From positions 2,542,001 through 2,606,000 of the forward strand of contig CANJKZ010001109.1 of assembly GCA_947471745.1 (NCBI GenBank): a stretch of 64,000 nucleotides of DNA, given 5' to 3'. Below are positions 53,190 to 63,612 of the stretch, piece after piece (within the stretch, counting starts at the first letter, position 1; every line of letters starts with the position of its first letter). A model generated the notes under the pieces. That model was not told where the DNA came from and did no database searches. It saw nothing but the letters and a program-made list of their open reading frames with translations. A program made the position numbers and the translations under genes. This DNA comes from Closterium sp. Naga37s-1 (Eukaryota; Streptophyta; Zygnematophyceae; Desmidiales; Closteriaceae).

Positions 53190-54262
53190 TGATGATTTTG
53201 GATGGGCACGACATTTTACTTGGACAAGATTGGCTGCGACGCTACAACCCGCGAATTGACTGGACGACTGGCAACCGCACTGTGCATAGCGGTGGTACCT
53301 GGGTCGAACTCCCTCGCTAGCGGTCGCCTAAGTGATCAACGGTCCACGTCAACGCCATCACAAAGAAACGGGCTGTCGCCGCTGGAGCTGACGTGTACGA
53401 GGCGCCGAGCGATTTTTAAAAACTGCTAGCACCTATACCGCCCGAACTACAGGAACTGTTGAAACGGTACCCGGTGATTTTTTCCGACGACTTACCAGAC
53501 GAACTGCCACCTCAGCGCGCACACAACCACCGCATAGAGCTAGAGTCGGGAGCACAGCCAACCGTACAGCGACAGTTTAGACTGACACAACCCGAACTCG
53601 ATGAACTGAGAAAGCAGTTGGATGACATGTCATACAAAAAGTTCATCCGATCGAGTTCGTCACCGTTTGCCGCACTAATACTGTTTACACTGGAAAGAGA
53701 CAGAGGTTTTTGCATGTGCAATGACTACCACGCACTGAACAGGGTAACAGTTAAACCGCGATATCCCATCCCCCGCGCCGACGAGCTGGTTGATCAACTG
53801 CGAAAAACACGGGTTGTTTTTGTTTTTTTTTTTTTCCTTCTTTTCTCTTCTTTTTTTTTTTTTACGAAAACCGAGGTTATTATTAGATTAAGGTCGAACC
53901 ATTGGACTGTGCCAAGCCAACTTTTAGAACTAGATACGGATCATTCGAGTACACCGTTACGCCATTCCGGCTGACCAACGCACCGGCAACTTTTTAGATT
54001 ACCATGAACGAGTCGTTTAGGCCATTTTTAGATAAATGCGTGATAGTTTACCTCGACGACATCCTGGTCTACAGTCGTGGCAAGTAGCAGCACTTAGCGG
54101 GTTTAAAAGGACTGTTTAAACTGTAAGACGAGAATCGCCTACTGACCGAGATCGAGATTGACCCGAAGAGGTTAGACAAGCCAAAAGCATGGGCCCCCCT
54201 CACCAACATCACGGAACTACAGAATTTGTTTTTGGATTCGTCAACTACGTTCGTCGGTTCGT
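53190..54262 (+). pseudogene. gypsy protease end and RT (H), with poly-T insertion
   Basis: HDILLGQDWLRRYNPRIDWT (protease end), then from 53459 MKRYPVIFSDDLPDELPPQR, RQFRLTQPELDELRKQLDD, SSSSPFAALILFTLERDRGF, YHALNRVTVKPRYPIPRADE. At 53815-53862 a T-rich run (about 45 bases with few C/G) breaks the domain; afterwards RT resumes in other frames with RPFLDKCVIVYLDDILVYS. YLDD intact. Confidence 0.8.
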
Positions 54263-54849
54263 CTCAGATGCAGGTCGAGAACTGCTACGATACTGAGAAA
54301 GATTCGCAGAGTTACGTAGCTCCCCACCGGCGCGTACGTCTTGTCGTAATCTGCGCCGTAGACCTGCGTGAAACCTTTTACCACCAGGCGAGCCTTCTCG
54401 CGGGCAACCGTGTCGTCGACGTGGTAATTTGTCATGAGCACCCAGCGGTTCTTCATGACATTAACACCGCGCGGACGCTCGACCAGCTCCCACGTCCCGT
54501 TAGAGATGAGACTCTTGATCTCCTTGTCCATGGTGGCCTTCACCACATTGCCTTTCCAGCTCGCCAATGACTTCTTCACCGTCATGCTGGCGATGTCCCA
54601 GCAGCAGTTGAAAGTAGAGGCTGCCATCGTTGACGGCCATTGGGAACGGTCCGCAGAGGTCGATGTGCACCACATCAAGCGCGTTTTCGGCGACCGATCC
54701 TTGGTGTGCCGTGCAAGCTTGCTGCCGACGCAGGAGGCACACGGCAGAGTATCTGCGGTCGACTTCTTGATGTCCAGACTGACGGTGACCTCATGCTTCG
54801 CCGAGGTCTTGATCGTGTCGACGCCGACGTGCACAAGCCTGCGTGCCAC
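54241..54849 (-). pseudogene. copia pre-integrase/RT fusion remnant (N)
   Basis: 202-codon frame: ARRLVHVGVDTIKTSAKHEV, CASCVGSKLARH, then HIDLCGPF-like sequence out of frame, MTVKKSLASWKGNVVKATMD, and RT up to IVAVLD. The integrase core (SDRGGEF, PQQNG) is deleted, bringing the zinc region and RT together. Confidence 0.75.
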
Positions 54850-56225
54850 ATCTCTGGAGTCGACTTCGTCGCCGACGTGATCGTTCGCAGAGCCACAACC
54901 TCCGTCGAAGTCGTTGTCAACTTCGTCAAGCAGGGGTGCAGGTCGGTGCAGAGAACTCTGCCAGAGTAGCGTGCTCGACCAAGAACATCGCCGGCAGAAG
55001 ACACCAGCAGCATCCCTCCGTCGTCGTCCTGTAGCTTCACACCGTTCTCCTTGAGTTGGCCAGCAGACAGCAGGTTCGCGTGCATATTCGGGACGTAGAG
55101 TAAGTCGGGGTCGAACCTTGCTTCCCGGCAGGCCCCTAGATTCGTTTTGAGGTAGTCTGAGGCCTCAGAGTACACCCCTCCTGGAACTCTGTCTGTCAGA
55201 GGTGCCTCAAAATTTTAGTCTGAAAATTCAGACAAGCACAATTTTTTTTGTCTGAACTGTCAGAGTTACTTCAAATTTTAAGATGTTCATGCAGTTTCGT
55301 AAAAGCAGTTATAATAGCATTGAGGCTGATTACAGCCTACCATACCAACGCATCAGGCAACGTGCTCGTGCTCGTGCATCGCCTCTGCTCATGTGGGCGG
55401 CGTTCCAGTGTTTTTGTCACGTGCAGCGCATGGTTGTTTCTGCTCTGCTGATCTCATTTCGTTTTGTCGTGTGTGTGACTACCGTTCTGTACCCATTTTC
55501 TCGCATGTGTGCCGATTTTGTCAGTTTTGGATTTGCCTTTTAAGCGATTCGATCGTTCACCCGATCTGTATCAGGTGGGCCAAGTGCCACGCAGCTGAGC
55601 TGGCAGCAGGCAGAAACTGTTGCTTGGCGTGGCATGTGAGGATCAGACAGTGCCACACGAAACTTTCAGTACGAATCAGGAACTTCGCAATTCACACCAG
55701 TGCGTGCTGCAGATGTTTTTACAGCGAATCAGCATCAAAGTCGCCTATTCTTTACAATACATTAGCGATAACTTACATGTGACGAGATTTTGTCTTTAGA
55801 AATCTCGTAATCACGCAACCATTTCCTCAGCGTAACTGGAAGATATTCTCGACGAACGAGTGTATTTGGATGTCCCAGCTGTCGAAGTGAGCGTTGCTCA
55901 CGTCCTGGCACTCCACTGCCATCTCGGAAGTGGGCATATCGGAAGGAAACTTCCAGGAAACTTTGCTCCGATAAGCGCGCAGAGTGTACCCCCGATACAA
56001 GTCTGAGGCTCAGCCTACCCTAGTAAAATTAGGCTGAAATTTCAGACAACTCATAAGAAAAAACTCTGGAAAATCAGACAAGGTACATAAATAAATTCTT
56101 TGAGTTCAGACTAGGTACAAAAAAAAAGTCTGAACGGACTCTGATTCAGACTCCAAAGTCTGATATCTAGGGCACTGCTTCCCGGCCTCGTCTTGTAGAG
56201 CAACGGTACCTCTGCCTCCGCCTAA
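54263..56225 (-). mobile_element. copia family 2 element N, split by a hAT-like element
   Basis: Minus-strand relative of element K. From right to left: protease tail (GRGTVALQDEAGK at 56186-56222), the hAT-like insertion (55129-56177), then LLYVPNMHANLLSAGQLKEN, the pre-integrase zinc region and, after a large internal deletion of integrase, RT (WELVERPRGVNVMKNRWVLM, ARLVVKGFTQVYGADYDKTY, SYVTLRIFLSIVAVLD). No LTRs. Dead. Confidence 0.82.
55129..56177. mobile_element. hAT-like non-autonomous DNA element (1049 bp)
   Basis: Flanked by the 8-bp duplication CTTCCCGG (55121-55128 and 56178-56185). Left end CAGGCCCCTAGAT; right end read on the opposite strand CAGTGCCCTAGAT (11 of 13 identical). 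An 8-bp duplication and a CAG-type terminus are hAT hallmarks. Close to both ends are many GTCTGA/TCAGAC motifs in both orientations (55150-55270 and 56005-56165), as expected for subterminal transposase sites. I see no transposase; AT-rich interior. Confidence 0.85.
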
Positions 56226-56987
56226 ACATGTTCAGGGGGGGAAAGAACAGTGTGATCCAGAGGATTGTACTAACGAGTCAGGGTTCACAAAACACCGCTA
56301 CACTAATTGCTCAGTGTGGTTATGATAAACCGATTTTTTAGAGCCAGAAACTGGCTGATACTGATGTTTCAGTGTTACTGCAAAAACTTGTGTGTGTGTG
56401 TGTGTTTTTTTTTTTTTCAGGAAAATCAGAATCTTTTAAACTGATAAGATAGGGCCTGCGTATGGTATGCATATGTAATTCAGAAATTTCTTCAAAATGA
56501 TGCCGGCACACAAATAGATTTCGCTCCCACAGTTCCAGAGCAGGACCTAAGATTGTAGTGATAAAACCGTGCGATTGCTATTGTGGTAGCTCCACTATAG
56601 AAGCGATAAGCAGCCGCGCACGCCATAGACAGCTGGACTGGCTTCAGTCTGCCCTTCTTGCAGAATCCCAATGTGAAAGACCAATACTCTGCCCTGAGGC
56701 AAATCTGGGATCATAAGATTCACAGTCCATAAATCAGTTATGATGTAGGAGGAACTGACGTTTACAAAAGAAAAAAGAAGAAGAAGAAAAAAAAAAACAA
56801 CACACAAACAAACAAACAAACGAACGAACAAACAAACAAGCTAGTGCAGTATAGAGATGAACGCGACAAGGCACATACTTTTGCAAAAGCCGTGCAAAAC
56901 GCACATACCCTTCTTCACCATTCACTTGCTGCTCCATCCCTGACTTCCACCCTCTTCCCCCCTCCCCCCATCCCTCACAATCCTCAC
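56226..56987. other. non-coding, simple repeats
   Basis: Contains a GT repeat followed by a T-run (56391-56418), and A-rich plus ACAAACAAACAA-type simple sequence (56765-56840). Part is probably intron or 3' region of the EGF-LysM gene; no further exon could be fitted in frame. Confidence 0.5.
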
Positions 56988-57329
56988 CTGCACACCAACG
57001 TTGCTGCCAATAGCGGAGGCAGAGGAAGGGATGGTTGCGGAGCAAGTGAGGCCAGGATTGTTGCGGTACAGCGCAACCCTTTGATTCTCACTGGCACTGG
57101 CACCCCCTCGCGAAGTGGCGGTCCTCTGAAGCAGCCGGTCGCATGTGTCCTGAGGTGTGAGCGTGCCGTATCTCACACACTCGGGCACAGTGAAGGCAAA
57201 GGCAGCACTGCGCTCAAGGCATACAGAGCAGCCTGCCTTGATGTTGGAGCAGTCAAGGCCGGGGTTGAGCTCATCGAGACTTCCCTCAGTGAAGTTGAGC
57301 GTGGAGCTGATGGATGCACAGGTGTCCCC
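56988..57329 (-). CDS. tandem LysM exon
   Basis: 342 bp, phase 0 at both ends, CTTCCAG acceptor and CAG|GTGAGG donor. First LysM: GDTCASISSTLNFTEGSLDE then LNPGLDCSNIKAGCSVCL. Second: YGTLTPQDTCDRLLQRTATS ... RNNPGLTCSATIPSSAS. Both show the D-T-C start and the N-P-G-L-x-C end characteristic of plant LysM modules. Confidence 0.75.
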
Positions 57330-58995
57330 CTGGAAGGATGGACAGAAGCAGGGAAAGTGAAACGTTGTGCCTGCAATGTGCTTGGTGACTTTGTGCCTTC
57401 AGCTTGTGATGTGCATAGTGATTTTGTGCCTGGTGCTTGCGATGTGCGTATTGATTTTTTTGCCGGTGCTTGCGACGAGCTGAGTAATTTTGTGCCTGGT
57501 GCTTGCGATGTGCTGTGTTGTACACAAGCTGGTTGAGTGCATGGCGTGGTGTGGGCAAGAAAGCAGCATGTCGTACAGTGAGGGAGTAGAAGAAGGCAGT
57601 GCAGGGTGTGGCGGGAGTACCGTCCAGCTGAAGGACACTGCCCTTGGGCAACGGCTGGCTGCAATCGATGCCCTGCATTGGGAAACACGTGCATGAATCA
57701 GAGGTTTGAATCGAACCACACTCCACACAGGCAAGGCCTCCACTCCTCAACGAGTCCTGGAGGGTAAGGTTTACACCTCAGTACCACAACATTCTGGTCT
57801 GGATCCTGTGAATGAAATGAGGGTGGGTGTGGGGGTCTAATAAAAAAAAACAAGTATGCTGGAAAGGCGAAACGAAAATTCAGAATCCAAACAGAGCGGA
57901 TGAAGTTTAGAACCAACTGACAGAGCAGTGAAGGAAGACGAAACGGATGAAGTGATGTGAATGAAAACAAGGTGATATGGAATGTGCATTCCAAACGCTG
58001 AATAAAGTGTCGTAACTCCCACCAACTATTCACCCACTATATTTCGGCTAGTGAAGTCGGTTAAAGAGAGGCCAATAAGTGGATGAATGTCCGAACACCA
58101 CCAATTGTCTCCGCTGACTGTCATTTTGGTTGCCGTGGTATTAGCTACAGGCAGAATGGGGAGCGTGACGGAGGAAAGTTAGTAGTGGTGAAATAGCCGA
58201 AAATTCGTGAAGATTTGAAAGAAGCGGAAAATGATTAGAGGCAGCCCCATCAAGCAAGCGGAGGTTCATTAGCAAACTAGCGAGAGAAGACACATTGAGT
58301 CACCTACTTGGATCGCAGGTGGGGAAGCCGTCAACAGTGGTACTCTGAACGTGGTTGGGAGGACAAATGCAGGAGTAGGAGCCCTTGCCATCGTTGATGC
58401 ATGCTCCCACGTAGCAGGGGTTCTTGAAGTATGACCCACACACGTCCACTGCCACACGTGTATGTGGGTTGGGGGCTAGTTCAGATAGTTGAGACAATCG
58501 TGAAATTTAAGATAAAATAAGGGCGAGTATGGAAGAGAAGAAGGGGTTTATGGTCTGCAGACTCCCAGCCACCTTTGGCCACTGCAGCTGGGGAACCTCT
58601 AACACACATCGACCACAGGCAGGAGTATGTGGAGCATAGGGGACCTAGAGAAGTTTTGTTTTTCACCTCATTGCCCATACTCTCCTTGGCACGCACTGCG
58701 TACACTTGAAAACATGTGCATGTTACAAGAGGCAGACATGATTAAATAGTTAGATACAAATTACACGCCTTCTACTCACCCATGGACTTGCCACTGAACT
58801 TACCATAAGCACATGTGGAGCCAATTCCATTGGCAACCTCCACAAAAGGCTGCACATTGGCAGTAGGAATGTTGCAGGTGCAGTAGTTGCTGCTTGCTGT
58901 CTTCCCCTGGCACTGGAACCTGCCACACGGGTTCATGCTGGGCTGCGAATCCCCATCACCCTTGTAGTTGCTTTCTCCACACGGGTCCCCTGGAA
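56988..58995 (-). CDS. EGF-LysM protein, spliced host gene (partial model)
   Basis: Five minus-strand exons splice into one open frame with GT-AG borders: 58804-58995, 58308-58448, 57777-57805, 57577-57672, 56988-57329. The phase matches at all four joins. Order of domains: Cys-rich EGF-like (CGRFQCQGKTASSNYCTC), EGF (CGSYFKNPCYVGACINDGKG ... CICPPN), then two LysM-like modules (GDTCASISSTLNFTEGSLDE, LNPGLDC; and TLTPQDTCDRLLQR, LYRNNPGLTC). LysM domains bind chitin or peptidoglycan-type N-acetylglucosamine glycans, so this is probably an extracellular or surface glycan-binding protein. First and last exons are not identified; a copia lies 415 bp upstream. Confidence 0.72.
57577..57672 (-). 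CDS. LysM lead-in exon
   Basis: 96 bp, phase 0. GIDCSQPLPKGSVLQLDGTP, then CTAFFYSLT, which supplies the strand before GDTC of the next exon. AATGCAG acceptor, GTACGA donor. Confidence 0.7.
57777..57805 (-). CDS. 29-bp linker exon (tentative)
   Basis: Joins EGF and LysM exons in frame (R-SRPECCGTE). Acceptor TTCACAG is good; the donor GTGTAA is weak. The size is small, so the borders may be wrong. Confidence 0.45.
58308..58448 (-). CDS. EGF-like exon
   Basis: 141 bp. VDVCGSYFKNPCYVGACIND, GKGSYSCICPPNHVQSTTVD, GFPTCDP. Six Cys in EGF spacing. TGGCAG acceptor, GTAGGT donor. Confidence 0.75.
58804..58995 (-). CDS. Cys-rich EGF-like exon
   Basis: 192 bp. PGDPCGESNYKGDGDSQPSM, NPCGRFQCQGKTASSNYCTC, then FVEVANGIGSTCAYG before a strong GTAAGT donor. 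TTCCAG acceptor. It needs one base from an upstream exon that I could not find between here and the copia at 59411. Confidence 0.7.
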
Positions 58996-59410
58996 CTGGA
59001 ATGGAAGGCGTTAAAGAGAAGACACTTGAAGAACATGAGGATGGAGTTTGGAGGAGGACTACAGAGCTCATGCCGCATTATTGAGCACCACGATAGTTAA
59101 GCACCACTCAGTACATATGTGCTTACCAAGCTTGACACTATGATGGACCACTAGTGGAAGAAGTTTCAGCTGTTAGCTTGCACAAAGAGCAGATTTAATT
59201 GTGTGTTCATACTCTGCGCTATTTAGTTGCGTTTGTGCGTATCTTTCACTAGTCCAAGCAACCCCATTCCTTCTCCTTGCATTCGTTTGCATCTGCTTAG
59301 AAGGTCCATTTCCAATCCTGATTGTCGTCTATTATTCTGCATCTTCTCAGCAGCTGCTTTTAATATAGCATCCCCCCCTGCATGTGCTCTTAAAGCAACA
59401 GTATACAGTT
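58996..59410. other. upstream region of EGF-LysM gene
   Basis: No start exon or promoter recognised. May hold the first intron; the copia insertion at 59411 could separate the gene from its 5' end. Confidence 0.4.
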
Positions 59411-59540
59411 TGTCAGAATGAGAGAAGTGATTGCACTAGGAGAAGTGTGGGGTACAAGTAGGAAACCCTAAAGTTATCATACCCTATAGTATCCACCCCA
59501 CTACAGCCTAAACAAACTGTAGTAGATATAACATTTGACA
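59411..59540 (-). repeat. 3' LTR of element B
   Basis: 130 bp, TGTCAAATGT...TTCTGACA on the minus strand; diverged from the LTRs of A and C but with the shared GTAGTGGGGT core. Confidence 0.85.
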
Positions 59541-59766
59541 CACCCCCATAGGCAAAGTGGGGGAGAGCAAGAGGTCACAAGACCAGTCAAGAGAGGCAAA
59601 GCAAGCTCAGGGTGGATCACAAAGTCACCACACTCACTGAGCACAAGCAAGAGGCCACAAGGCCAGTTCACATGCAGAGGCATATATGTAACACAAGCAT
59701 CACAGTGATCTATACCTAGCAAAGCAAGCATGCAGGTATATATATAGATCACAGTACAGGCAAAGT

Positions 59767-61160
59767 CTACAACAAGTGAGGAAAAGTGGGCACAAGCCCT
59801 AGCAAAGTGCAGAAACGCTGATGATCACCAGACTGAAGTGCCTTGGTGAATATATCAGCAGTGTTGGCCTGAGTGGCCACGTAACGCAGACGAAGCTGAC
59901 CACGCTGCTGCAACTCTCGAGCCAGGAAGTAACGTAGAGCGATGTACTTCGTTCTGTGCTCCAGTCTGTGCTCCTCACACAAGGCAATGGCAGCCTTGTT
60001 GTCGACGTACAGCACTGGAGGAGAACGAGGCAGCTCTCCCAGGTCGGTCAGCAGGTAGGTGAGCCAGCGTAACTCTTGTGCAGCCATGGCTGTGGCGTAG
60101 AACTCAGCCTCACAACTGGAGCTGAGAACTGAAGACGAACGCGTAGAACGCCACGAAACTGAGCCAGAGCCAAGGCTGAAGGTGTAACCCTGTGACGACC
60201 GCTGATTAGCCTGGTCGTCAACCCAAGAAGCGTCTGAGTGCCCAGTGAGAACAACTGAGCTCTTCCCTCCAAGCACGAGCCCCATGCCCGATGTACTGCA
60301 CAAGTAGCGCAATACCCTCTTTGCAGCATCCCACTGCACCTTTCGGTGCCTACCAGGAGCCACGTAGCGAGCCAGAAGGCCAAGAGGGTACGCTAGGTCA
60401 GGACGAGTGCAAGTCATCAGGTACATGAGGCAACCAACTAGCTCTGGGTAAGGACCACTCGGCTCTACGGACTCATCCGAAGGCAGAGCTGAGAGCGAGT
60501 GACCTGTAGCCAGAGGAGTGGCCTGTGCCAAGGACCAGGTGAAGCCAAAGCGATGAAGGACCTGCTGCACCATGTGTGACTGAGTCAGTGTGATGGTGCG
60601 GCGTGCTCTGTCCCGGGTGATCTGCAAGCCAAGGTAGCTGCGCAGTTCACCCAAGTCTGTGCACGTGTGTCTCTTCTGCAGCTCCGACTTCACGTGGGCG
60701 AGAGCCTCGGTGTCAGCAGTGGCAAAGACCAAGTCGTCGACGTACACGAGGATGTAGAACGGCGGCAGCGAAGTGTCGGTGCGCAGAAACAGCGACGGGT
60801 CAGCAGTAGAAGGCGCGAACCCAAGAGCCGCAAGAGTAGTCCTCAGTGTGTCGTGCCACTCATGTGGCGCCTGGCGGAGACCGTAGACCGGCCGCCGGAG
60901 GCTCCACTGGGTACCAGGAGGAAACGACCCAGTGAAGCCAGGAGGGCGGCGCAACCAGATCTTCTCGTGCAGGCTGCCCTGCAAGAAAGATGTGCTGAAG
61001 TCAAGAGAGTGAAGCTCGTAGTCATGCTGAGCGGCAACGTGCAGTAGCACCCGAAGAGTGGTCATCTTCGGGGTGGGAGAGAAGGTCTGGAAGAAGTCTA
61101 CTCCCTCTCGCTGACTGAAGCCTCGAGCAACGTAACGAGCCTTGAAGACAGGCGGAGAAC
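59767..61160 (-). pseudogene. copia RT and RNase H (element B)
   Basis: Frame containing GSPPVFKARYVARGFSQREG, LDFSTSFLQGSLHEKIW, PVYGLRQAPHEWHD, YVDDLVFATADT, RNase H (GHSDASWVDDQANQRSSQGY, SCEAEFYATAMAAQELRWL) and ANTADIFTKALQ. Catalytic residues are intact. Its apparent N-terminus (from 61281) is out-of-frame sequence; the true upstream frame is at 61150-63155, separated by a 7-base deletion in the RVKRPPGSPP region. Confidence 0.87.
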
Positions 61161-63155
61161 CCGCTTCACCCTGAAAATCCACATGCCACTGACGATGTTC
61201 GCCCCAGGAGGGGGAACCTCGTCGACGTAAGTGCCAGTGGACTTCCAGGATGCCATCTCTGCGTCCATGGCTGACTGCCACTGAGAGGAGTACTCACCCG
61301 CGATCGCCTCAGCGTAAGAGCGCGGGGTCGGGATGTCTGGTGCATCCGGGTCTCCCTCAGGTGCAATCAGCATGGACACAAGATGAGGTACAGCAGCGGC
61401 AAAGCACTCAAACTCCTCTTGCCTGTCCTCAAGGACGTCCGTGCCTGGAGCACACTCACCCCCGACGGACGGAGGACAGACAGACTCAGACTTAGCAACA
61501 AAACTCGCGGCGTAGTCTAGACGACAGTGAGCAGCAAAGTCAACAAGCTCAACAACTAAGGCAGACGCAGCAGCAGACTCAAAGGAAGGGTCAGTGACAG
61601 CCGTGGCCAGGAGACGCGTGACAGTAGGACTAGCAGCACGAAGAGAGTCAGACTCCGGGTCAGCAAGGGCAGGAAGGGAGGACGCAGGAGGAGAAGGCAG
61701 AGGGACACGCTGTGGAGCAGTGGAAAGACGAAGCGTCATCTGGTGAGTGCCCGGGACAGCAGGAGGACGCTGACGCGGGACACGACAACCAGTGCTTGCA
61801 GCACGAACAGGTGACGTAGAACGAGACTCAGGCGACACAGGACGAGACTCAGGCTCACGACGCTCCGTAAGACATCCTGTCGGACCAGTGTAGGGAGAAG
61901 GACCAGGTAGTGACGAGGCAAGCTGTAACTGTGACTGCGACTGGACCGGCGGAGGACACTCTAAGGAGGAAGCAGGACAAGGAGGAGGCGGCTGACCAAG
62001 AACCTGCTGAAGGAGCGGAACGAAGTACGGACGAGGCCGTGAAGCGCCCCCAGAACCAGCAGAGACAGCACCAGAACCCCCAGCAGCAGCTCCAACTCCT
62101 GTAGCACCACCAGCAGCTCCAGTAGTGCCAACTCCAGTACCCCCAGTAGCACCAGCTCCAGCCGCACCGTCGGCTCCAGCACCTGCAGGACCAACCCCAG
62201 GGTCAGCAGCTACACCAACGCCAGTAGGCCCAGCATCCTCAGCTCCACCGGCAGCTCCAGCAGCGCCAGCACCTGCAGCTCCAACTCCAGCACCAGCAGT
62301 ACCTCCAGTAGCACCAGCTCCAGCAGCTCCAGCTCCGGCAGAACCCCCAGTCCCAGCAGCTCCAGTACCGCCTGTACGAGCACCTCCAGGACCTGAGGCT
62401 CCAGTACCTCCAGCCGCACCAGGGCCTCCAGCGAGCGGCACCCCAGTGCTAGGAGCGCCGCTCCGGAGGCTGCAGCGGCGAGCGTACCACTTACGCAGTC
62501 GCTGTGGGGAGGGAGGCGCCGGCTGCGACACAGTACCCGAAGCACCACCAGCTCCAACTCCGGCAGAACCCGCAGCTCCAGCAGCCCCACGCCGGAGGCT
62601 GTAACGCTGAGAGTACCACTCACGCAGTTGCTGTGAAGAGGGAGCGTCACCAGGCACAGGACGGTCAGTCTCAGCTCCCTCAGGCTCAGCACCCCAAGGC
62701 TCAGTACCCCCAGGCTCAGCACCCCCAGGCTCATCACCCCCACTCTCAGCACCCCCAGACTCAGCACCCCCAGTCTCAGCACCCCTAGACGCCGTACCCC
62801 TCGCAAGACCAGAGTCGACAGCTACCTCGACAGGCTCGACCGGGTCTACCTGGGAAACACCTGAGGGAGCAGGACCCTGGGGAGGGAGGGGGTCTACCGA
62901 AGTAGCACCTGGCGTGAGGAAGAGCGGCGGGGGGGGAAGCGGCGCAGTGCGGTAGGGGAACAGACGGTAGAAGGGTACCGACTTGTCAAAAGTGACGTCC
63001 TGATAGGGGAAGACACGGCGCGAGGTGGGGTGGTAAAACTGCCAGCCAGGCGCGTCAAGGACAAAGCCAAGAAAGACGCAGGGAACGGCACGGGAGGAGA
63101 GCTTGTCCGCGGACGTATCGCGAACAAAGGCTCGACATCCCCAGACTCGGAACAC
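61150..63155 (-). pseudogene. copia integrase C-terminus, linker and RT start (element B)
   Basis: About 665 usable codons: FRVWGCRAFVRDTSADKLSS, FLGFVLDAPGWQFYHPTSRR, a linker with GGAESGGAES-type repeats and two SSQQLREWYSQRYSLRRG-type units, long Gly/Ala repeats, a Pro/Ser-rich stretch, then VDEVPPPGANIVSGMWIFRV at the start of RT. Immediately upstream a TGG-to-TAG change (63178-63180) cuts it from the integrase core. Confidence 0.82.
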
Positions 63156-63612
63156 CGACGCATCGCCAACCTTCCCCGTCTAACACAGTGTGGGCGAGGT
63201 CTCCGGAGCAGAGACACGGGGCCAGAGGTTGAGCTGATGCGCAGCGTACTGCACTGCAAACGGCCACAGGAAATGGGGGGCAGCCGCATGGATCATGGAG
63301 GTACGAGCGTCCTCCATGACTAAGCCAATGCAGTGATCAGCAACCCCATTCTGCTGTGGAGAGGCCGGAAGTGTGAACGTCTGGCGGATGCCGTGCTCCG
63401 CACAGTAGACTGCCAAGAGGTCGGAGGAAAACTCACCACCCCTGTCAGAATGCAGACGCGGGACTGGAAAGTCCGACTGGAACCGGTCGCGGAGCTGGAG
63501 ACGAGCAGCGCGGATCCAAGGGATCAAAACATCAGGGACCTCACCCTTGCTACGCAAGGGGAAGACCGTGGTGTAGTGCGTGTAGTCGTCGACGACCAGC
63601 AGGTAGTACCGC
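63156..63612 (-). pseudogene. copia integrase core (element B)
   Basis: YYLLVVDDYTHYTTVFPLRS, PRLHSDRGGEFSSDLLAVY, LPASPQQNGVADHCIGLV. The catalytic Glu of the usual NGIAERR is replaced (NGVADHC, Asp for Glu). Ends with TAG at 63178-63180. Confidence 0.8.

Larger units (their letters stand above)
51100..54262 (+). mobile_element. Ty3/gypsy remnant H
   Basis: A probable 5' LTR ends near 51459, followed by the primer-binding-like TTGGTATTTAGAGCC (51461-51475). Gag, zinc knuckle, protease and RT follow in order, ending in the NYVRRFVSDAG block at ~54262-54285, where a minus-strand copia begins. Same gypsy lineage as E and L; broken by stops and a long poly-T insertion in RT. Confidence 0.82.
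59411..63612 (-). mobile_element. copia family 1 element B, 5' part lost
   Basis: 3' LTR at 59411-59540 (130 bp, TG...CA on the minus strand) preceded by the polypurine tract TATGGGGGTG. Then RNase H, RT, linker and integrase back to the YYLLVVDDYTHYTTVFPL block at ~63610, where the sequence switches to plus-strand RT of another copy. Gag and protease are missing. A 7-base deletion near 61160 and a TAG at 63180 inactivate it. Confidence 0.9.

Noticed and set aside
55283-55782. Small plus-strand frames inside the hAT-like element
   Set aside because: Overlapping in several frames, no similarity to a transposase recognised; treated as chance frames.
56595-56831. 78-codon minus-strand frame as the last exon of the EGF-LysM gene
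   Set aside because: The acceptor that would introduce it gives the wrong phase and meets a stop; its first part is simple-sequence translation.
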